A stretch of DNA of 64,000 nt from Klebsiella terrigena. GTDB taxonomy: Bacteria; Pseudomonadota; Gammaproteobacteria; Enterobacterales; Enterobacteriaceae. The notes beneath the pieces were generated by a model. The model did not search any database, was not told the DNA's origin, and worked only from the letters and a program-made list of their open reading frames with translations. Location of the stretch: NCBI RefSeq assembly GCF_006539725.1, contig NZ_BJNO01000024.1:1-64000 (forward strand), written 5' to 3'. Position numbers and translations under genes: made by a program. This document shows positions 1 through 10,471 of this stretch, in pieces. Position 1 is the first letter of the stretch, and each line of letters begins with the position of its first letter.

Positions 1-120
1 TCTTTTTTCAGCAAACCGGGCCGCAGAGTGGCAAAAAACCGGCGTTTTGCCGTTTTAAACAACGAAACGCCCCGCCTGGTGGCATACTGATAGAGTAGAA
101 AAGAGAAAGGAACGGCATTT

Positions 121-822
121 ATGTCTTTAAGCGCACAGCAACTGGCGGCACAGAAAAACATCTCCTGGGTACTGGCGGAGAAACTGGCCCAAAAAATTCT
201 GACCGGCGAATATCAGCCGGAAAGCATTCTCCCCGGTGAAATGGAGCTGGGCGAGCAGTTCGGCGTGAGCCGAACGGCGGTACGAGAGGCGGTCAAGACG
301 CTGACAGCGAAAGGTATGCTCTTACCGCGCCCGCGCATCGGTACCCGTGTTATGCCACGCAGTAGCTGGAACTTTCTCGACAAGGAGCTGCTCTCCTGGT
401 GGTTAACGGAAGATAACTTCGAAGAGGTGGTGACCCACTTCCTCGTCATGCGCAGCAGCCTCGAGCCGCAGGCCTGCTTTCTGGCTGCCACCCTGGGCTG
501 CGCGGAGCAGAAGGCGCAGCTCAATAGCTTAATGGAAGAGATGGGCGAGCTGAAAAGACGCTTCCAGCGCGAGCGCTGGATTGAAGTCGATATGGCCTGG
601 CATGAGCACATCTATGAAATGAGCGGTAATCCCTTCCTTATCTCTTTCGCTTCGCTATTCCATTCGGTCTATCACACTTACTTCACTTCTATTACTCAGA
701 ATGAGGTGGTGAAGCTGGATCTCCATCAGGCAATTGTTGACGCGATTCTGAACAGCGACGGCCCGCGAGCGCTCAGCGCCTGCCAGGCCCTGCTGAGCGC
801 ACCAAACCATTCAGGTAAATAA
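121..822 (+). CDS. yieP: GntR/FadR-family transcriptional regulator YieP
   Basis: A 233-residue regulator, about the length of E. coli YieP (230). Residues 10-75 form a winged helix-turn-helix with the GntR signature ([20 protein letters not shown]). The rest is an all-helical FadR-type FCD ligand domain with candidate metal-binding residues (for example the HEHIYE stretch near residue 160). The N-terminus [13 protein letters not shown] matches E. coli YieP, and an AAGGA ribosome site lies 8 bases before the ATG, so the start is secure. It is followed 10 bases later by hsrA in the same direction, so the two are probably cotranscribed. The ligand is not evident from the sequence. Confidence 0.95.
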   Translation: MSLSAQQLAAQKNISWVLAEKLAQKILTGEYQPESILPGEMELGEQFGVSRTAVREAVKTLTAKGMLLPRPRIGTRVMPRSSWNFLDKELLSWWLTEDNFEEVVTHFLVMRSSLEPQACFLAATLGCAEQKAQLNSLMEEMGELKRRFQRERWIEVDMAWHEHIYEMSGNPFLISFASLFHSVYHTYFTSITQNEVVKLDLHQAIVDAILNSDGPRALSACQALLSAPNHSGK

Positions 823-832
823 AGGGTTCCGC

Positions 833-2230
833 ATGACCGAGAAGAAAGGGCGTAGTATGGCCGGACTGCCGTGGATTGCGGCAATGGCCTTTTTTATGCA
901 AGCGCTGGACGCCACCATTCTGAACACCGCCCTTCCGGCAATAGCCCATAGCCTCAACCGTTCGCCGCTGGCAATGCAGTCCGCGATCATCAGCTATACG
1001 CTAACGGTAGCGATGCTCATTCCGGTCAGCGGGTGGCTGGCCGACCGCTTCGGCACGCGCAAAGTGTTTATTATTGCCGTAGGCCTGTTTACGCTCGGCT
1101 CCCTCGCCTGCGCGCTTTCCGGCTCGCTGATGGAGCTGGTCATCTTTCGCGTCATTCAGGGGGTTGGCGGCGCGATGATGATGCCGGTCGCGCGGCTGGC
1201 ATTATTGCGGGCCTATCCGCGCAGCGAGCTGCTGCCGGTGCTGAACTTCGTGACGATGCCGGGGCTTGTCGGTCCGATTCTTGGCCCGGTTCTCGGCGGC
1301 GTGCTGGTGACCTGGGCCAGCTGGCACTGGATTTTCCTGATCAATATTCCTATTGGCATTATTGGCATCCTTTATGCGCGTAAATGCATGCCGGACTTCA
1401 CTACGCCACGCCGACCTTTCGATACCCGCGGATTTTTGCTCTTTGGGCTAAGCCTGGTGCTGTTCTCCAGCGGTATCGAACTGTTTGGCGAGAAAATCGT
1501 CGCCAGCTGGATCGCGCTGACGGTTATCGCCCTTAGCGTTCTTTTACTGCTGGCCTATATTCGCCATGCCCGCCGCCATCCCGCCCCGCTGATCTCGCTT
1601 TCTTTATTTAAGACCCGAACCTTTTCCGTCGGGATCGCCGGTAATCTGGCAACGCGTCTGGGTACGGGCTGCGTGCCGTTCCTGATGCCGCTGATGCTGC
1701 AGGTCGGTTTTGGCTATTCAGCAATCATCGCCGGCTGCATGATTGCGCCGACCGCCGTCGGCTCTATTATCGCGAAGTCTACCGTTACGCAGATCCTGCG
1801 CTGGCTCGGCTACCGGAAAACGCTGGTAGGGGTAACGATATTTATCGGCCTGATGATCGCCCAGTTCTCGTTCCAGTCGCCCGCGATGCCCGTCTGGATG
1901 CTGCTGCTGCCGCTCTTCGTTCTGGGGATGGCGATGTCCACTCAGTTCACCTCAATGAACACCATTACGCTTGCCGACCTCACCGATGATAATGCCAGCG
2001 GTGGCAACAGCCTGCTGGCGGTCACGCAGCAGCTATCAATCAGTCTCGGGGTGGCGATTAGCGCAGCGGTACTGCGCTTTTATGAAGGCTTTGACAACTC
2101 CAGTACCGTAGAGCAGTTCCACAATACCTTTATTACGATGGGAGCGATCACCGTCGTGTCCGCGCTGGTGTTTATGCTGTTAAAGGCGAAGGATGGCCGT
2201 AACTTGATAAAGGAACGGCACAAACGCTAG
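833..2230 (+). CDS. hsrA: MFS multidrug efflux transporter HsrA (DHA2 type)
   Basis: An inner-membrane drug:H+ antiporter-family protein of 465 residues with many hydrophobic helices. The loop between helices 2 and 3 carries the MFS motif [11 protein letters not shown], and the fifth-helix antiporter motif is seen as [13 protein letters not shown]. The sequence is nearly collinear with E. coli HsrA (475 residues) but ends earlier. The chosen ATG has an AAGGG ribosome site and directly follows yieP; an in-frame ATG at 857 is the alternative. The stop TAG lies inside a CTAG shared with the rbsR stop on the other strand. The physiological substrate is unknown. Confidence 0.95.
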   Translation: MTEKKGRSMAGLPWIAAMAFFMQALDATILNTALPAIAHSLNRSPLAMQSAIISYTLTVAMLIPVSGWLADRFGTRKVFIIAVGLFTLGSLACALSGSLMELVIFRVIQGVGGAMMMPVARLALLRAYPRSELLPVLNFVTMPGLVGPILGPVLGGVLVTWASWHWIFLINIPIGIIGILYARKCMPDFTTPRRPFDTRGFLLFGLSLVLFSSGIELFGEKIVASWIALTVIALSVLLLLAYIRHARRHPAPLISLSLFKTRTFSVGIAGNLATRLGTGCVPFLMPLMLQVGFGYSAIIAGCMIAPTAVGSIIAKSTVTQILRWLGYRKTLVGVTIFIGLMIAQFSFQSPAMPVWMLLLPLFVLGMAMSTQFTSMNTITLADLTDDNASGGNSLLAVTQQLSISLGVAISAAVLRFYEGFDNSSTVEQFHNTFITMGAITVVSALVFMLLKAKDGRNLIKERHKR

Positions 2231-3219
2231 GCTGAACCGCGAACGATAAGCTCAGGGGTGAGCTGCACGCGCTGCTGCTGCTGTCCGGGATCGGCCATCC
2301 GGTGAATGAGCACATCAATCGCCAGCTCACCCAGCTCATCCTTTGGCTGATGGATAGTCGTCAGCGGCGGCGTCATATAGCGGGCCAGCTCGATATCGTC
2401 ATAGCCCACCAGCGCCATATCCTGCGGAATACGCAGCCCGGCCAGGTAAAGCGACTGATATGCCCCAAACGCCATGGCGTCGTTGCCGACGAATACCGCC
2501 TGCGGGCGTTCCGATAAGGTCAGCAGCTCCTGCATCGCGCTAAATCCACCGCCAAACTCAAAGTCGCTGGTAATCACGTATCCCTCAGCCACTTCCAGCC
2601 CGGCGCGGGACATCGCGGCGTGATAGCCCTCCAGGCGCAGCCGCGACGGCGTTTTATCCAGCGGACCGGCAATACAGGCAATCCGGGTGTGACCCTGGTC
2701 TATCAGGTACTGGGTCGCCATATCGCCCCCCAGCAGCGAGTTATCCTGAATCAGATCGCTGTCGCCATCAAACGGCGCCCAGTCCATCATCACCGTTGGC
2801 ACCGAAGGATAGCGCTGCATTATTTCTGGCGAAGGCTGATGCGTTTCGGTACAGAGCAGCAGTAAGCCATCGACGCGCTTTTGCATCAGCGTTTCGAGAT
2901 TACTGTTCATGCGCTGCTCGTCGCCTTCCGTATTGCATAGCACCAGGCTATAGCCGCGTTCAAAACAGCTACGCTCTACGCCGCGCACCAGCTCAGAATA
3001 AAACGGGTTGGTACTGGCGGTGATCAGCATACCGATGGTGCGAGTTTGATTGAGCTTGAGGCTACGCGCCAGCGCGGACGGCGCGTAGTTAAGATTTTTG
3101 ATCGCCGCGTCCACTTTGGCGGTAATCGCCTCGCTGACGAAACGATCTTTATTAATGACGTGGGAAACCGTCGAGGTGGAAACGCCCGCCACGCGGGCCA
3201 CATCCTTCATGGTAGCCAA
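2227..3219 (-). CDS. rbsR: ribose operon repressor RbsR (LacI family)
   Basis: A 330-residue LacI/GalR repressor. Residues 1-50 form the N-terminal helix-turn-helix ([20 protein letters not shown]), followed by the hinge helix ([11 protein letters not shown]) and a ribose-binding-protein-like effector domain. The start used is a TTG 10 bases after GGGG; it gives the MATMKDVA N-terminus and the 330-residue length of E. coli RbsR. An internal ATG at 3210 would remove three residues. It is the last gene of the rbs operon, starting 3 bases after the rbsK stop, so the repressor is made with the genes it controls. Its likely operators lie upstream of rbsD. Confidence 0.96.
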   Translation of the reverse strand: MATMKDVARVAGVSTSTVSHVINKDRFVSEAITAKVDAAIKNLNYAPSALARSLKLNQTRTIGMLITASTNPFYSELVRGVERSCFERGYSLVLCNTEGDEQRMNSNLETLMQKRVDGLLLLCTETHQPSPEIMQRYPSVPTVMMDWAPFDGDSDLIQDNSLLGGDMATQYLIDQGHTRIACIAGPLDKTPSRLRLEGYHAAMSRAGLEVAEGYVITSDFEFGGGFSAMQELLTLSERPQAVFVGNDAMAFGAYQSLYLAGLRIPQDMALVGYDDIELARYMTPPLTTIHQPKDELGELAIDVLIHRMADPGQQQQRVQLTPELIVRGSA

Positions 3220-3222
3220 GCG

Positions 3223-4152
3223 TTACCCCTGTTGACGTAAAAATTCGTCGATTTCTTTTCGCCATGGCACTGAAGGCTGCGCGCCTTTGCGGGTAACGGC
3301 AATAGCGGCGGCGGCATGGGCAAAGCGGATGGCCTCTGCCAGCGCGGTCCCTTCCAGTAATGCGGTGACCAGGGCGCCGTTAAAGGTATCACCCGCGGCA
3401 ATGGTATCGATGGCCTGAACCTTAAAGCCCGGGACCCGGCGGCCTTCGCCATCGTGGCTCACCCAGACGCCGCGGCTACCCAGCGTAATAATAACGGTAC
3501 CGATACCTTTTTTATGGAGCGCGTTTGCCGCTTTGGCGGCATCGTCATCGTTTTCGACGCGAATACCGGTCAGCTTTTCCGCTTCCGTTTCGTTAGGGGT
3601 GATGATATCCACCAGCGCCAGCAGTTCATCCGACAGCTCGCGCGCCGGGGCCGGATTCAGCACCACGCTTGTTTGATGCTGATGGGCGATTTTGGCCGCC
3701 GCCAGCACGCTCTCCAGCGGCGACTCCAGCTGCATCAGCAGCGCATCGGCGTCGGCAATACGCGCCTTCTCTGCCTCAACCTGAGCGACCGAAAGGGCGG
3801 CATTGGCGCCGGCATGAATACCGATAACATTCTCACCTTCGCCGTTAACAAAGATCAGCGCCACGCCGGTCGATTCACCTTTTACCGCGCGAACCGGCGC
3901 GATGTCGATGTTATCGCTCGCCAGCTGGCGGCGAACGCGCTCGCCGGTATCGTCATCGCCGGTACAGGCGATAAACGCAATGTTAGCTCCGCTGCGCCCG
4001 GCGGCTACGGCCTGGTTGGCACCTTTGCCACCGAAAGCCACCTGATAGTGGTTACCGGTGACGGTTTCGCCCGGCGTCGGGAAAGATTGAAGGTTAAGAA
4101 TGTGATCGGCATTGATGCTGCCAAGGACGATAAGTTTGCCTGCGGTTTTCAT
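3223..4152 (-). CDS. rbsK: ribokinase RbsK
   Basis: Phosphorylates D-ribose to ribose 5-phosphate with ATP in the cytoplasm, feeding the pentose phosphate pathway. It is a PfkB-family kinase of 309 residues. The N-terminal substrate-binding stretch GSINADHILNL and the glycine-rich GGKGANQAVAA are present. The C-terminal signature holding the catalytic base and anion hole is DTIAAGDTFNGAL (about residues 248-260). Two adjacent ATGs (4155 and 4152) exist; the second gives the 309-residue E. coli length. It sits between rbsB and rbsR, separated from rbsB by about 100 bases containing two hairpins. Confidence 0.97.
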   Translation of the reverse strand: MKTAGKLIVLGSINADHILNLQSFPTPGETVTGNHYQVAFGGKGANQAVAAGRSGANIAFIACTGDDDTGERVRRQLASDNIDIAPVRAVKGESTGVALIFVNGEGENVIGIHAGANAALSVAQVEAEKARIADADALLMQLESPLESVLAAAKIAHQHQTSVVLNPAPARELSDELLALVDIITPNETEAEKLTGIRVENDDDAAKAANALHKKGIGTVIITLGSRGVWVSHDGEGRRVPGFKVQAIDTIAAGDTFNGALVTALLEGTALAEAIRFAHAAAAIAVTRKGAQPSVPWRKEIDEFLRQQG

Positions 4153-4173
4153 CATCTCAGTTCCCGGGAAAGC

Positions 4174-4246
4174 GCGCCACCGGACTCCGGTGGCGCATGC
4201 CCTGCTTTTCTTTTTTATGTTGTCCCTCGGACCGTTGCCGGTCCGA
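4174..4246 (-). other. paired intergenic hairpins between rbsB and rbsK
   Basis: Two strong inverted repeats sit in the 102-base gap: a 10-bp stem at 4174-4183/4187-4196 and an 8-bp stem TCGGACCG/CGGTCCGA at 4227-4234/4239-4246. On the coding (minus) strand the first hairpin after rbsB is followed by a purine/A-rich run rather than a U-tract. This arrangement is typical of the hairpins that protect upstream binding-protein mRNA from 3' decay, which would make rbsB mRNA more abundant than rbsK-rbsR. The function is inferred, not shown. Confidence 0.6.
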
Positions 4247-4254
4247 ATCGCATA

Positions 4255-5145
4255 TTACTGCTTAATGACCAGTTTCAGCTCAACCGGATAGCTGGCGTCC
4301 ACTTTTTCACCCTTCAGCACTTTATCGGCAGTCTCGACGCCTTTCACGCCGATCTGCTCAGGCAGCTGGGCGATAGTCGCAGCCAGTTTGCCACTATTTA
4401 CCGCTTTTTCGCCATCCGGAGTACCGTCAAATCCAACCACCATCACATCGGATTTACCCGCCGTTTGTAAAGCGCGCAGCGCGCCCAGCGCCATTTCGTC
4501 GTTCTGAGCAAATACCGCCTGTACGTCCGGATGCGCCGTCAGCAGGTTCTGCATGACGTTCAGGCCCTTGGTACGGTCGAAATCTGCCGGCTGGCTCGCC
4601 AGCACGTTAAATTTGTGAGCCGCGACGGCCTGCTTGAAGCCTTCGCCACGCTCGCGCGCCGCGGATGTCCCTGCGATACCCTGCAGCTCAATAACCTTAG
4701 CGTTCTCACCCGCTTTCTTCGCGATATAGTCGCCGGCCATTTTGCCGCCGAGCACGTTATCAGAAGCAATATGGCTAACCACGTCGCCTTTCGCCGCCTG
4801 ACGGTCAAGAGTAATAACCGGGATCTTCGCCTGATTAGCCATCTTCACGGCGTTACCTACCGCATCAGAGTCCGTCGGGTTGATCAGCAGGAGCTTAGCG
4901 CCGCGTACCGTCAAATCCTGCACGTTGGCCAGCTCTTTCGCCGGGTTATTTTGTGAATCCAGCACCACCAGGTTGTAGCCCAGCTTGTCGGCTTCTTTCT
5001 GCGCCCCCTCTTTCAGGGAGACAAAGAACGGGTTGTTAAGGGTCGAGATAACCAGGGCAATGGTATCTTTCGCCATCGCGTTTGCGCTCACGGTCGCGCT
5101 TAAAGCAACAGCAGATACCAGGGTCGCCAGTTTTTTCATATTCAT
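4255..5145 (-). CDS. rbsB: periplasmic D-ribose-binding protein RbsB
   Basis: The high-affinity ribose receptor of the RbsABC transporter, also the ligand presenter for the Trg chemoreceptor in E. coli. Length is 296 residues, as in E. coli. A classical signal peptide ([25 protein letters not shown]) precedes the mature start KDTIALV. The fold is a type I periplasmic binding protein of two alternating alpha/beta lobes, with ligand contacts in conserved stretches such as [22 protein letters not shown] and VVGFDGT. It lies between rbsC (27 bases before) and the hairpin-bearing rbsK gap. Confidence 0.98.
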   Translation of the reverse strand: MNMKKLATLVSAVALSATVSANAMAKDTIALVISTLNNPFFVSLKEGAQKEADKLGYNLVVLDSQNNPAKELANVQDLTVRGAKLLLINPTDSDAVGNAVKMANQAKIPVITLDRQAAKGDVVSHIASDNVLGGKMAGDYIAKKAGENAKVIELQGIAGTSAARERGEGFKQAVAAHKFNVLASQPADFDRTKGLNVMQNLLTAHPDVQAVFAQNDEMALGALRALQTAGKSDVMVVGFDGTPDGEKAVNSGKLAATIAQLPEQIGVKGVETADKVLKGEKVDASYPVELKLVIKQ

Positions 5146-5172
5146 AGTTAAGATGTCCTGTAGAGTTCTTAG

Positions 5173-6138
5173 TTACTGCTTTTTGTTATCTACCAGCACC
5201 GCCAGCAAAATGACCACCGCTTTAACGATCATCTGGTAATAGGAAGAAACGCCTAATAGGTTCAATCCGTTATTCAGGAAGCCGAGGATCAGTGCCCCAA
5301 TCAGGGTACCGACGATGCGCCCCTTACCGCCGGCCAGGCTGGTACCGCCCAGCACCACTGCCGCAATGGCATCCAGCTCATAGCCGGTCCCCGCCGTCGG
5401 CTGCGCGGAGGAGAGGCGCGCCACTTCGATAATGCCCGCCAGCGAAGCCAGCAGGCCACACAGAGAATAGACGATGATTTTAACTTTATTCACGCTGATG
5501 CCGGACAGGCGCGTGGCCGCTTCGTTGCCACCCAGCGCGTAGATATAGCGGCCCAGGCGGGTGTGGTGCAGCATGTACCAGGCGGCAAGGAAGACGATCG
5601 CCATAATCCACACCGGCGTCGGTATCCCCAGCGGACGGCCGATACCAAACCAGCCAAACAGATCGGCATTATCCGTAAACCCGGTATTCACCGGACTGCC
5701 GTTGGTGTAGACCATCGTCACGCCGCGCAGCAGCAGCATCATCACCAGCGTGGCAATAAAGGCCTGCACGCGCCCTTTCGCTACAATCACCCCGGTCACC
5801 GCACCGATGGCCGCACCCAGCGCCAGCGCGCCGGCAATCGCCACCAGCGCATTAACCTCAAGGCCGACAATCGACGCCGCAACCGCGCCGGTCAGCGCCA
5901 GCAGGGAGCCCACCGACAGGTCGATCCCCGAAGTGAGAATAACCAGCGTCATGCCGACCGCCATAATGGCGTTAACCGAAGTCTGCTGCAGGATATTGAA
6001 CAGGTTATTGACGGTAAAAAAGTTGGGGCTCATGGTCGAGACAATCGCTATCAGCACCAGCAGGGCAATCAGCGATTTTTGCTCCATCAGCCATGCTTTA
6101 GTGAAATAGCGGCGACCAGCAGCAGCCTGGGTTGTCAT
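5173..6138 (-). CDS. rbsC: ribose ABC transporter permease RbsC
   Basis: The inner-membrane permease of the ribose importer, 321 residues, the same as E. coli. It contains about ten hydrophobic segments and the conserved CUT2-family stretch ILTSGIDLSVGS (about residues 67-78). The EAA-like cytoplasmic loop that docks on RbsA is in the C-terminal half (GGTSLAGGKGRIVGT). The ATG is preceded by AGGAGTAAAAAAG and starts 5 bases after the rbsA stop, indicating translational coupling. Confidence 0.97.
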   Translation of the reverse strand: MTTQAAAGRRYFTKAWLMEQKSLIALLVLIAIVSTMSPNFFTVNNLFNILQQTSVNAIMAVGMTLVILTSGIDLSVGSLLALTGAVAASIVGLEVNALVAIAGALALGAAIGAVTGVIVAKGRVQAFIATLVMMLLLRGVTMVYTNGSPVNTGFTDNADLFGWFGIGRPLGIPTPVWIMAIVFLAAWYMLHHTRLGRYIYALGGNEAATRLSGISVNKVKIIVYSLCGLLASLAGIIEVARLSSAQPTAGTGYELDAIAAVVLGGTSLAGGKGRIVGTLIGALILGFLNNGLNLLGVSSYYQMIVKAVVILLAVLVDNKKQ

Positions 6139-6143
6139 CTTTT

Positions 6144-7649
6144 TTACTCCTGATTCACACGGTTAAGCTTGCCCACAGCGGCAGCCATCAATACTTCCTG
6201 GGTGGCCTGCTCGCGTGTAAATTCACCGCCGAGATGCCCTTCATGCATCACAATGATGCGATCGCTCATGCCTAACACTTCCGGCATCTCCGAAGAGACC
6301 AGAATGATGCTCAGACCATCGGCCTTAAACTGGTTAATCAGCTGGTAGATCTCTTTCTTCGCCCCAACGTCAACGCCGCGGGTAGGCTCATCAAGGATCA
6401 GGACCTTCGGGCGGGTCATCAGCCCGCGGGCAATGGCCACCTTCTGCTGGTTACCGCCGGAGAGCAGGCCGATCGCTTGCTCCATCGATGGCGTTTTGAC
6501 ATTGAACAGGCGGATAAAATCGCTTACCGCCTGCTGTTCATCTTTATGCTTCAGCCGGCCGCCGGCGTGGCTGAAGTAGCGCAGCGCGGTCAGCGACATG
6601 TTTTCCTTCACCGACATGCCGAGGACTAAGCCATCGCGCTTGCGGTCTTCGGAGATATAAACGATGCCGTTTGCCAGGCCATCCTGCGGGGAGCGGGCGA
6701 CCACTTCACGCCCGTCGAGGGTGACGGAACCGCTGCTGCGCGGCAGCGCGCCGTACAGAACCTTCATCAGCTCCGTCCGACCGGCGCCCATCAGCCCGGC
6801 GACGCCCAGAATCTCTCCCTGACGCAGAGTAAAGGAGACACTTTCCACGCCCGGCCCGCACAGGTTGTCCACCTTGAGGCGCACGGCGCCCGGCGCTTTA
6901 TCCAGGCGTGGATACTGGTCTTCCAGCTTGCGGCCGACCATCATCTCAATCAGCAGGTCTTCATCCAGGCTCGCCACCTCGCGCTCGGCGATAAACTGCC
7001 CGTCGCGAAAGACGGTAACATCGTCGCAAATCTCGAAGATCTCTTTCATGCGGTGGGAGATATAGACGATCCCGCGGCCCTGAGATTTCAGCTCGCGGAT
7101 AACGCGGAACAGGGAGGCCGTTTCGGTGTCGGTCAGGGCGTCCGTAGGCTCATCCATAATGATGACCTTCGACTCAAAGCTCAGCACCTTGGCAATTTCA
7201 ACCATCTGCTGGTCGCCGATCGACAGATCGCCCACCAGCTTTTGGCTGTTAAAACGTAAATTCAGCTTCGCCAGCAGCTTGTCCGCTTCGGCATACATCG
7301 TTTTCCAGTCTATTTTGCCAAACCGGTTAACGAACTCACGGCCGAGGAAAATATTTTCCGCGATCGTCAGTTGGGGAATGAGGTTAAGTTCCTGGTGGAT
7401 AATACCGATCCCGGCTTCCTGAGAGGATTTCGGTCCGTTGAAGATAGTCTCTTTTCCTAACCACGTTAAGGAGCCGGCGTCGCGGGCGTAGATCCCGGTC
7501 AGCACCTTCATCATGGTGGACTTACCGGCACCGTTTTCACCAACCAGCGCCATCACCCGGCCGGCATAAACGTTGAGCGCGGCGCCGGAGAGCGCTTTGA
7601 CGCCTGGGAACGCTTTATCGATCCCTTGTAATTGCAATAAGGCTTCCAT
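6144..7649 (-). CDS. rbsA: ribose ABC transporter ATPase RbsA
   Basis: A double-cassette sugar ABC ATPase of 501 residues. The first cassette has Walker [10 protein letters not shown] (about residues 37-45), signature [13 protein letters not shown] and Walker [12 protein letters not shown]. The second cassette has the degenerate Walker A-like GLMGAGRTE, signature [14 protein letters not shown] and Walker [13 protein letters not shown]. This asymmetry is normal for the CUT2 sugar transporters. It energises ribose import through RbsC and starts 10 bases after rbsD. Confidence 0.98.
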   Translation of the reverse strand: MEALLQLQGIDKAFPGVKALSGAALNVYAGRVMALVGENGAGKSTMMKVLTGIYARDAGSLTWLGKETIFNGPKSSQEAGIGIIHQELNLIPQLTIAENIFLGREFVNRFGKIDWKTMYAEADKLLAKLNLRFNSQKLVGDLSIGDQQMVEIAKVLSFESKVIIMDEPTDALTDTETASLFRVIRELKSQGRGIVYISHRMKEIFEICDDVTVFRDGQFIAEREVASLDEDLLIEMMVGRKLEDQYPRLDKAPGAVRLKVDNLCGPGVESVSFTLRQGEILGVAGLMGAGRTELMKVLYGALPRSSGSVTLDGREVVARSPQDGLANGIVYISEDRKRDGLVLGMSVKENMSLTALRYFSHAGGRLKHKDEQQAVSDFIRLFNVKTPSMEQAIGLLSGGNQQKVAIARGLMTRPKVLILDEPTRGVDVGAKKEIYQLINQFKADGLSIILVSSEMPEVLGMSDRIIVMHEGHLGGEFTREQATQEVLMAAAVGKLNRVNQE

Positions 7650-7659
7650 ATCGGCGACC

Positions 7660-8079
7660 TCAGAACGTCACGCCGGCACAGAGAATAACGTTCGCAAACG
7701 GGGAACACTCCCCGCTGCGAATCACCGCCTGACTATCCGCGGTCTGTTTTTTAAACTGCTCATGACTGGTGTAACGAATTTCAATGGTGTTTCCCTGGTA
7801 TTGCTGCAGCCGCTCAAGGTGAGTGAGCAACGTCGCATGGAGCTGCGGATTATGAGTTTTAATCTCTTCCGCAAGGATCGCCGCTTCAACCTGCATTTCC
7901 GCCGTTACCACCTCCAGAACCTGCATAAAGGAGGGAACGCCCTGGGTTAACGCCATATCAATACGCGCGCTGCTGCGGGGAACCGGTAACCCGGCATCGC
8001 AGACCACCAGCGTATCGGTATGACCCAGGCGGGAGATAACCGAGGAAATATCAGCGTTAAGTACGGTGCCCTTTTTCAT
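7660..8079 (-). CDS. rbsD: D-ribose pyranase RbsD
   Basis: Converts the beta-pyranose form of ribose to the furanose form used by ribokinase; cytoplasmic. It is 139 residues long, identical to the E. coli length. Characteristic stretches are [22 protein letters not shown], with the catalytic His in the GHTD turn, and the C-terminal [16 protein letters not shown]. It is the promoter-proximal gene of the rbs operon. The ATG at 8079 has a GGAGCAGAAGAG ribosome site. RbsR operators lie 20-110 bases upstream. Confidence 0.97.
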   Translation of the reverse strand: MKKGTVLNADISSVISRLGHTDTLVVCDAGLPVPRSSARIDMALTQGVPSFMQVLEVVTAEMQVEAAILAEEIKTHNPQLHATLLTHLERLQQYQGNTIEIRYTSHEQFKKQTADSQAVIRSGECSPFANVILCAGVTF

Positions 8080-8098
8080 TTTTCTCTTCTGCTCCAGT

Positions 8099-8114
8099 AG
8101 CGAAACGTTTCGCT
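8099..8114. promoter_or_regulatory. RbsR operator, promoter-proximal
   Basis: AGCGAAACGTTTCGCT is a perfect 16-bp palindrome 20 bases upstream of the rbsD start codon. It has the central CG and the CGAAACG half-sites typical of LacI-family operators, and agrees with the known E. coli RbsR operator core. Binding here would block rbs transcription until ribose is present. Confidence 0.88.
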
Positions 8115-8178
8115 GAAGGAAGTATTGTCAAAATACGCGCAGAAAACCACCGCCAAAAGAGAGAAATGTGATCGCCAT

Positions 8179-8190
8179 CGAAACGTTTCG
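8179..8190. promoter_or_regulatory. second RbsR operator-like palindrome with adjacent CRP half-site
   Basis: CGAAACGTTTCG is a 12-bp perfect palindrome identical to the core of the proximal operator and centred about 78 bp further upstream. A TGTGA CRP half-site (8167-8171) lies just beside it, but its partner half (TCGAA) is poor, so CRP control is only suggested. Two operators at this spacing could allow repression by looping. Confidence 0.6.
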
Positions 8191-8227
8191 CAAGCGTGGG
8201 GAGAGAAAAGTGAACGCAGGCAAAAAA

Positions 8228-8258
8228 CAATAAAAAGCCCTTCACAAGGAAGGGCTTC
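8228..8258 (-). terminator. rho-independent terminator of kup
   Basis: On the minus strand GAAGCCCTT... stem AAGCCCTTC/GAAGGGCTT (8235-8243/8249-8257) with a 5-base loop is followed by TTTTTA. It starts 8 bases after the kup stop codon and separates kup from rbsD. Confidence 0.85.
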
Positions 8259-8264
8259 GGAACA

Positions 8265-10133
8265 TCAAATTTCGACCTGGGTGCCCAGCTCAATCACCCG
8301 GTTAGGCGGGATCTCAAACTGATCCGGCGCCCGCAGGGCGTTGCGCTGCAGCAGGAGATAGAGCTTACCGCGCAACCGCAGATACCACGGCCGTTTGCCG
8401 ATAATCAGCGATTCATGCGACATGAAGAACGAGGTTTCCATCATCCGACAGCTCAGCCCTTCCAGCCCGCAGCGGTGGAAAACTTCTTCCACATTCGGCG
8501 TTTCGCGCCAGCCGTAGCTCGCCACCACCCGCCAGAACGACGGTGAGATTTGCTCGATCTGCACCCGGCGAACGTTGTGCACGTAAGGCGCATCTTCGGT
8601 CCGCAGCGTCAGCAGGATCACCCGCTCATGCAGCACCTTGTTGTGCTTGAGGTTGTGCAGCAGGGCAAACGGGATAACGTTCAGGGCGCGGGACATATAG
8701 ACCGCAGTGCCGGGCACGCGGACCGGCGGCGATTTCTCCAGCGAAGAGATCATGGCTTCCAGCGAGTTGCCGTGTTCGTGCATCCGGCGCAGCAGGCGGA
8801 AACGCTCGCTCTTCCAGGTGGTCATCACGGTGAACATCACCAGGCCAAGGGTCAGCGGCAGCCAGCCGCCGGAGACTATCTTATCCAGGTTGGCCGAGAA
8901 CAGCGGCAGGTCGATGCACATAAAGGCGATAAACAGCAGCGCCACGAAGAATTTATTCCAGCGCCAGTTTTGACGCGCCACTGTGGTGAACAGGATAGTG
9001 GTCAGCACCATGGTGCCGGTCACCGCGATACCGTACGCCGCCGCCAGGTTGGAGGAGTGCTCGAAGCTGATAATCACAATGACCACCGAAACGTACAGCA
9101 GCCAGTTGATGAACGGGATATAAATCTGCCCGGATTCCATCTCGGAGGTATGGATGATGCGCATTGGCGACAGATATCCCAGGCGCACCGCCTGGCGGGT
9201 CAACGAGAAAACCCCGGAAATAACCGCCTGGGAGGCAATTACCGTCGCCAGAGCGGCGATAATCAGCATCGGGATCAGCGCCCATTCAGGCGCCAGCAGG
9301 AAGAACGGGTTTTTGATCGCCTCAGGATGTTTGAGCAGCAGCGCCCCCTGGCCGAAGTAGTTCAGCACCAGCGAAGGCAGCACCACGGAGAACCACGCTA
9401 AGCGGATAGGCAATTTACCGAAGTGGCCCATATCGGCATACAGCGCCTCAACGCCGGTAATGGAGAGCACTACCGCCCCGAGGGCGACAAAAGAGACGGT
9501 CTTATATTCGAGGAAGAAGTGCACCGCCCAATAGGGATTGAGCGCCTGCAATACTTCCGGATTATCAATGATGCTGCGCGCACCAAGCACCGCCAGCAGC
9601 AGAAACCAAATCAGCATAATTGGCGCAAACAGCTTACCCACCATGCTGGTGCCGTGCTTCTGGATGGCAAACAGCAGCGTCAGTACAATGATGGATATCG
9701 GGACAACCCAGGTATCCAGATTGGGCGCAATAATTTCCAGCCCCTCAATCGCCGACATCACCGAGATCGCCGGGGTTATGACCACCTCGCCATAGAAGAA
9801 GCTGCCACCAATCAGCCCAAGGATAACCAGCACCGACGTCATTCGCGCGGACGTATTGCGTCCCGCCAGCGACATTAGCGTCAGAATCCCCCCCTCTCCG
9901 GCGTTGTCCGCCCGCATTACGAAGGTGATATATTTGAGTGATACGGTAAAAATTAACAGCCAGAAAATTAGCGACAGAAAGCCAAAAACGGCATCACGTT
10001 CAACGCCAAACCCAAACTGACCTGACAGACATTCACGCAGTGTATACAGCGGACTGGTACCAATATCGCCGTACACCACGCCGATTGCCGCCAGCGTTAC
10101 TGCCGGAAGCGATTGCTTATTATCAGAGCTCAT
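8265..10133 (-). CDS. kup: low-affinity potassium/H+ symporter Kup (TrkD)
   Basis: A constitutive K+ uptake protein of the KUP/HAK/KT family, 622 residues as in E. coli. The signature near the N-terminus is [19 protein letters not shown]. Twelve hydrophobic helices fill about residues 10-430, followed by a cytoplasmic C-terminal domain of about 190 residues ending in [13 protein letters not shown]. It is transcribed towards the rbs operon but has its own terminator and a long, divergent upstream gap shared with ravA. Confidence 0.98.
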   Translation of the reverse strand: MSSDNKQSLPAVTLAAIGVVYGDIGTSPLYTLRECLSGQFGFGVERDAVFGFLSLIFWLLIFTVSLKYITFVMRADNAGEGGILTLMSLAGRNTSARMTSVLVILGLIGGSFFYGEVVITPAISVMSAIEGLEIIAPNLDTWVVPISIIVLTLLFAIQKHGTSMVGKLFAPIMLIWFLLLAVLGARSIIDNPEVLQALNPYWAVHFFLEYKTVSFVALGAVVLSITGVEALYADMGHFGKLPIRLAWFSVVLPSLVLNYFGQGALLLKHPEAIKNPFFLLAPEWALIPMLIIAALATVIASQAVISGVFSLTRQAVRLGYLSPMRIIHTSEMESGQIYIPFINWLLYVSVVIVIISFEHSSNLAAAYGIAVTGTMVLTTILFTTVARQNWRWNKFFVALLFIAFMCIDLPLFSANLDKIVSGGWLPLTLGLVMFTVMTTWKSERFRLLRRMHEHGNSLEAMISSLEKSPPVRVPGTAVYMSRALNVIPFALLHNLKHNKVLHERVILLTLRTEDAPYVHNVRRVQIEQISPSFWRVVASYGWRETPNVEEVFHRCGLEGLSCRMMETSFFMSHESLIIGKRPWYLRLRGKLYLLLQRNALRAPDQFEIPPNRVIELGTQVEI

Positions 10134-10150
10134 AGACTAGTCTTTTCGTT

Positions 10151-10273
10151 TATACATATCATTTTTCAAGCTGCTTCTGCGCAGGTGGCGTCCAGAAATC
10201 CCGGTCACATAGCCGTGCGCCAGGGGATTTCATCCCTTGCTGCCTTGCCGCATCCTGAATGTTTTTGTGTATA
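10151..10273. repeat. ERIC-like palindromic repeat between kup and ravA
   Basis: A stretch of about 123 bp begins TATACATATCATTTTTCAAG and ends GAATGTTTTTGTGTATA, close to the ends of the 127-bp ERIC/IRU consensus. The core has the diagnostic CCCGGTCACATA...CAGGGGATTTCATC arms and the TTGCTGCCTTGCCGC segment. It occupies much of the 338-base divergent gap. The remaining bases (10274-10471) hold the unresolved kup and ravA promoters; I see no other gene there. Confidence 0.75.
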
Positions 10274-10471
10274 TAAAACAAATGTGTTCCCGGTCCTCAG
10301 GCTCACAAAAAGCGCACAGTATGCACGATTCTTTGCTGAATCGTACCCCTAACAGACACCATATTAACCTGGCTCAAAGAAAATAAATCGAATCTTCAGG
10401 CTATTACCACACCTAATCAAACATCTATACTCGACTCAATAACGACACATGAAAAAGCACGCAACTCAATT

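Noticed and set aside
3454..4470. Long forward ORF (338 codons) opposite rbsK and rbsB
   Set aside because: It is antisense to two clearly identified genes, shows no domain logic and is rich in His/Arg/Gln, typical of the complement of GC-rich coding sequence.
10113..10352. 79-codon ORF in the kup-ravA gap
   Set aside because: Most of it translates the ERIC-like repeat and it overlaps the kup start; no ribosome site.
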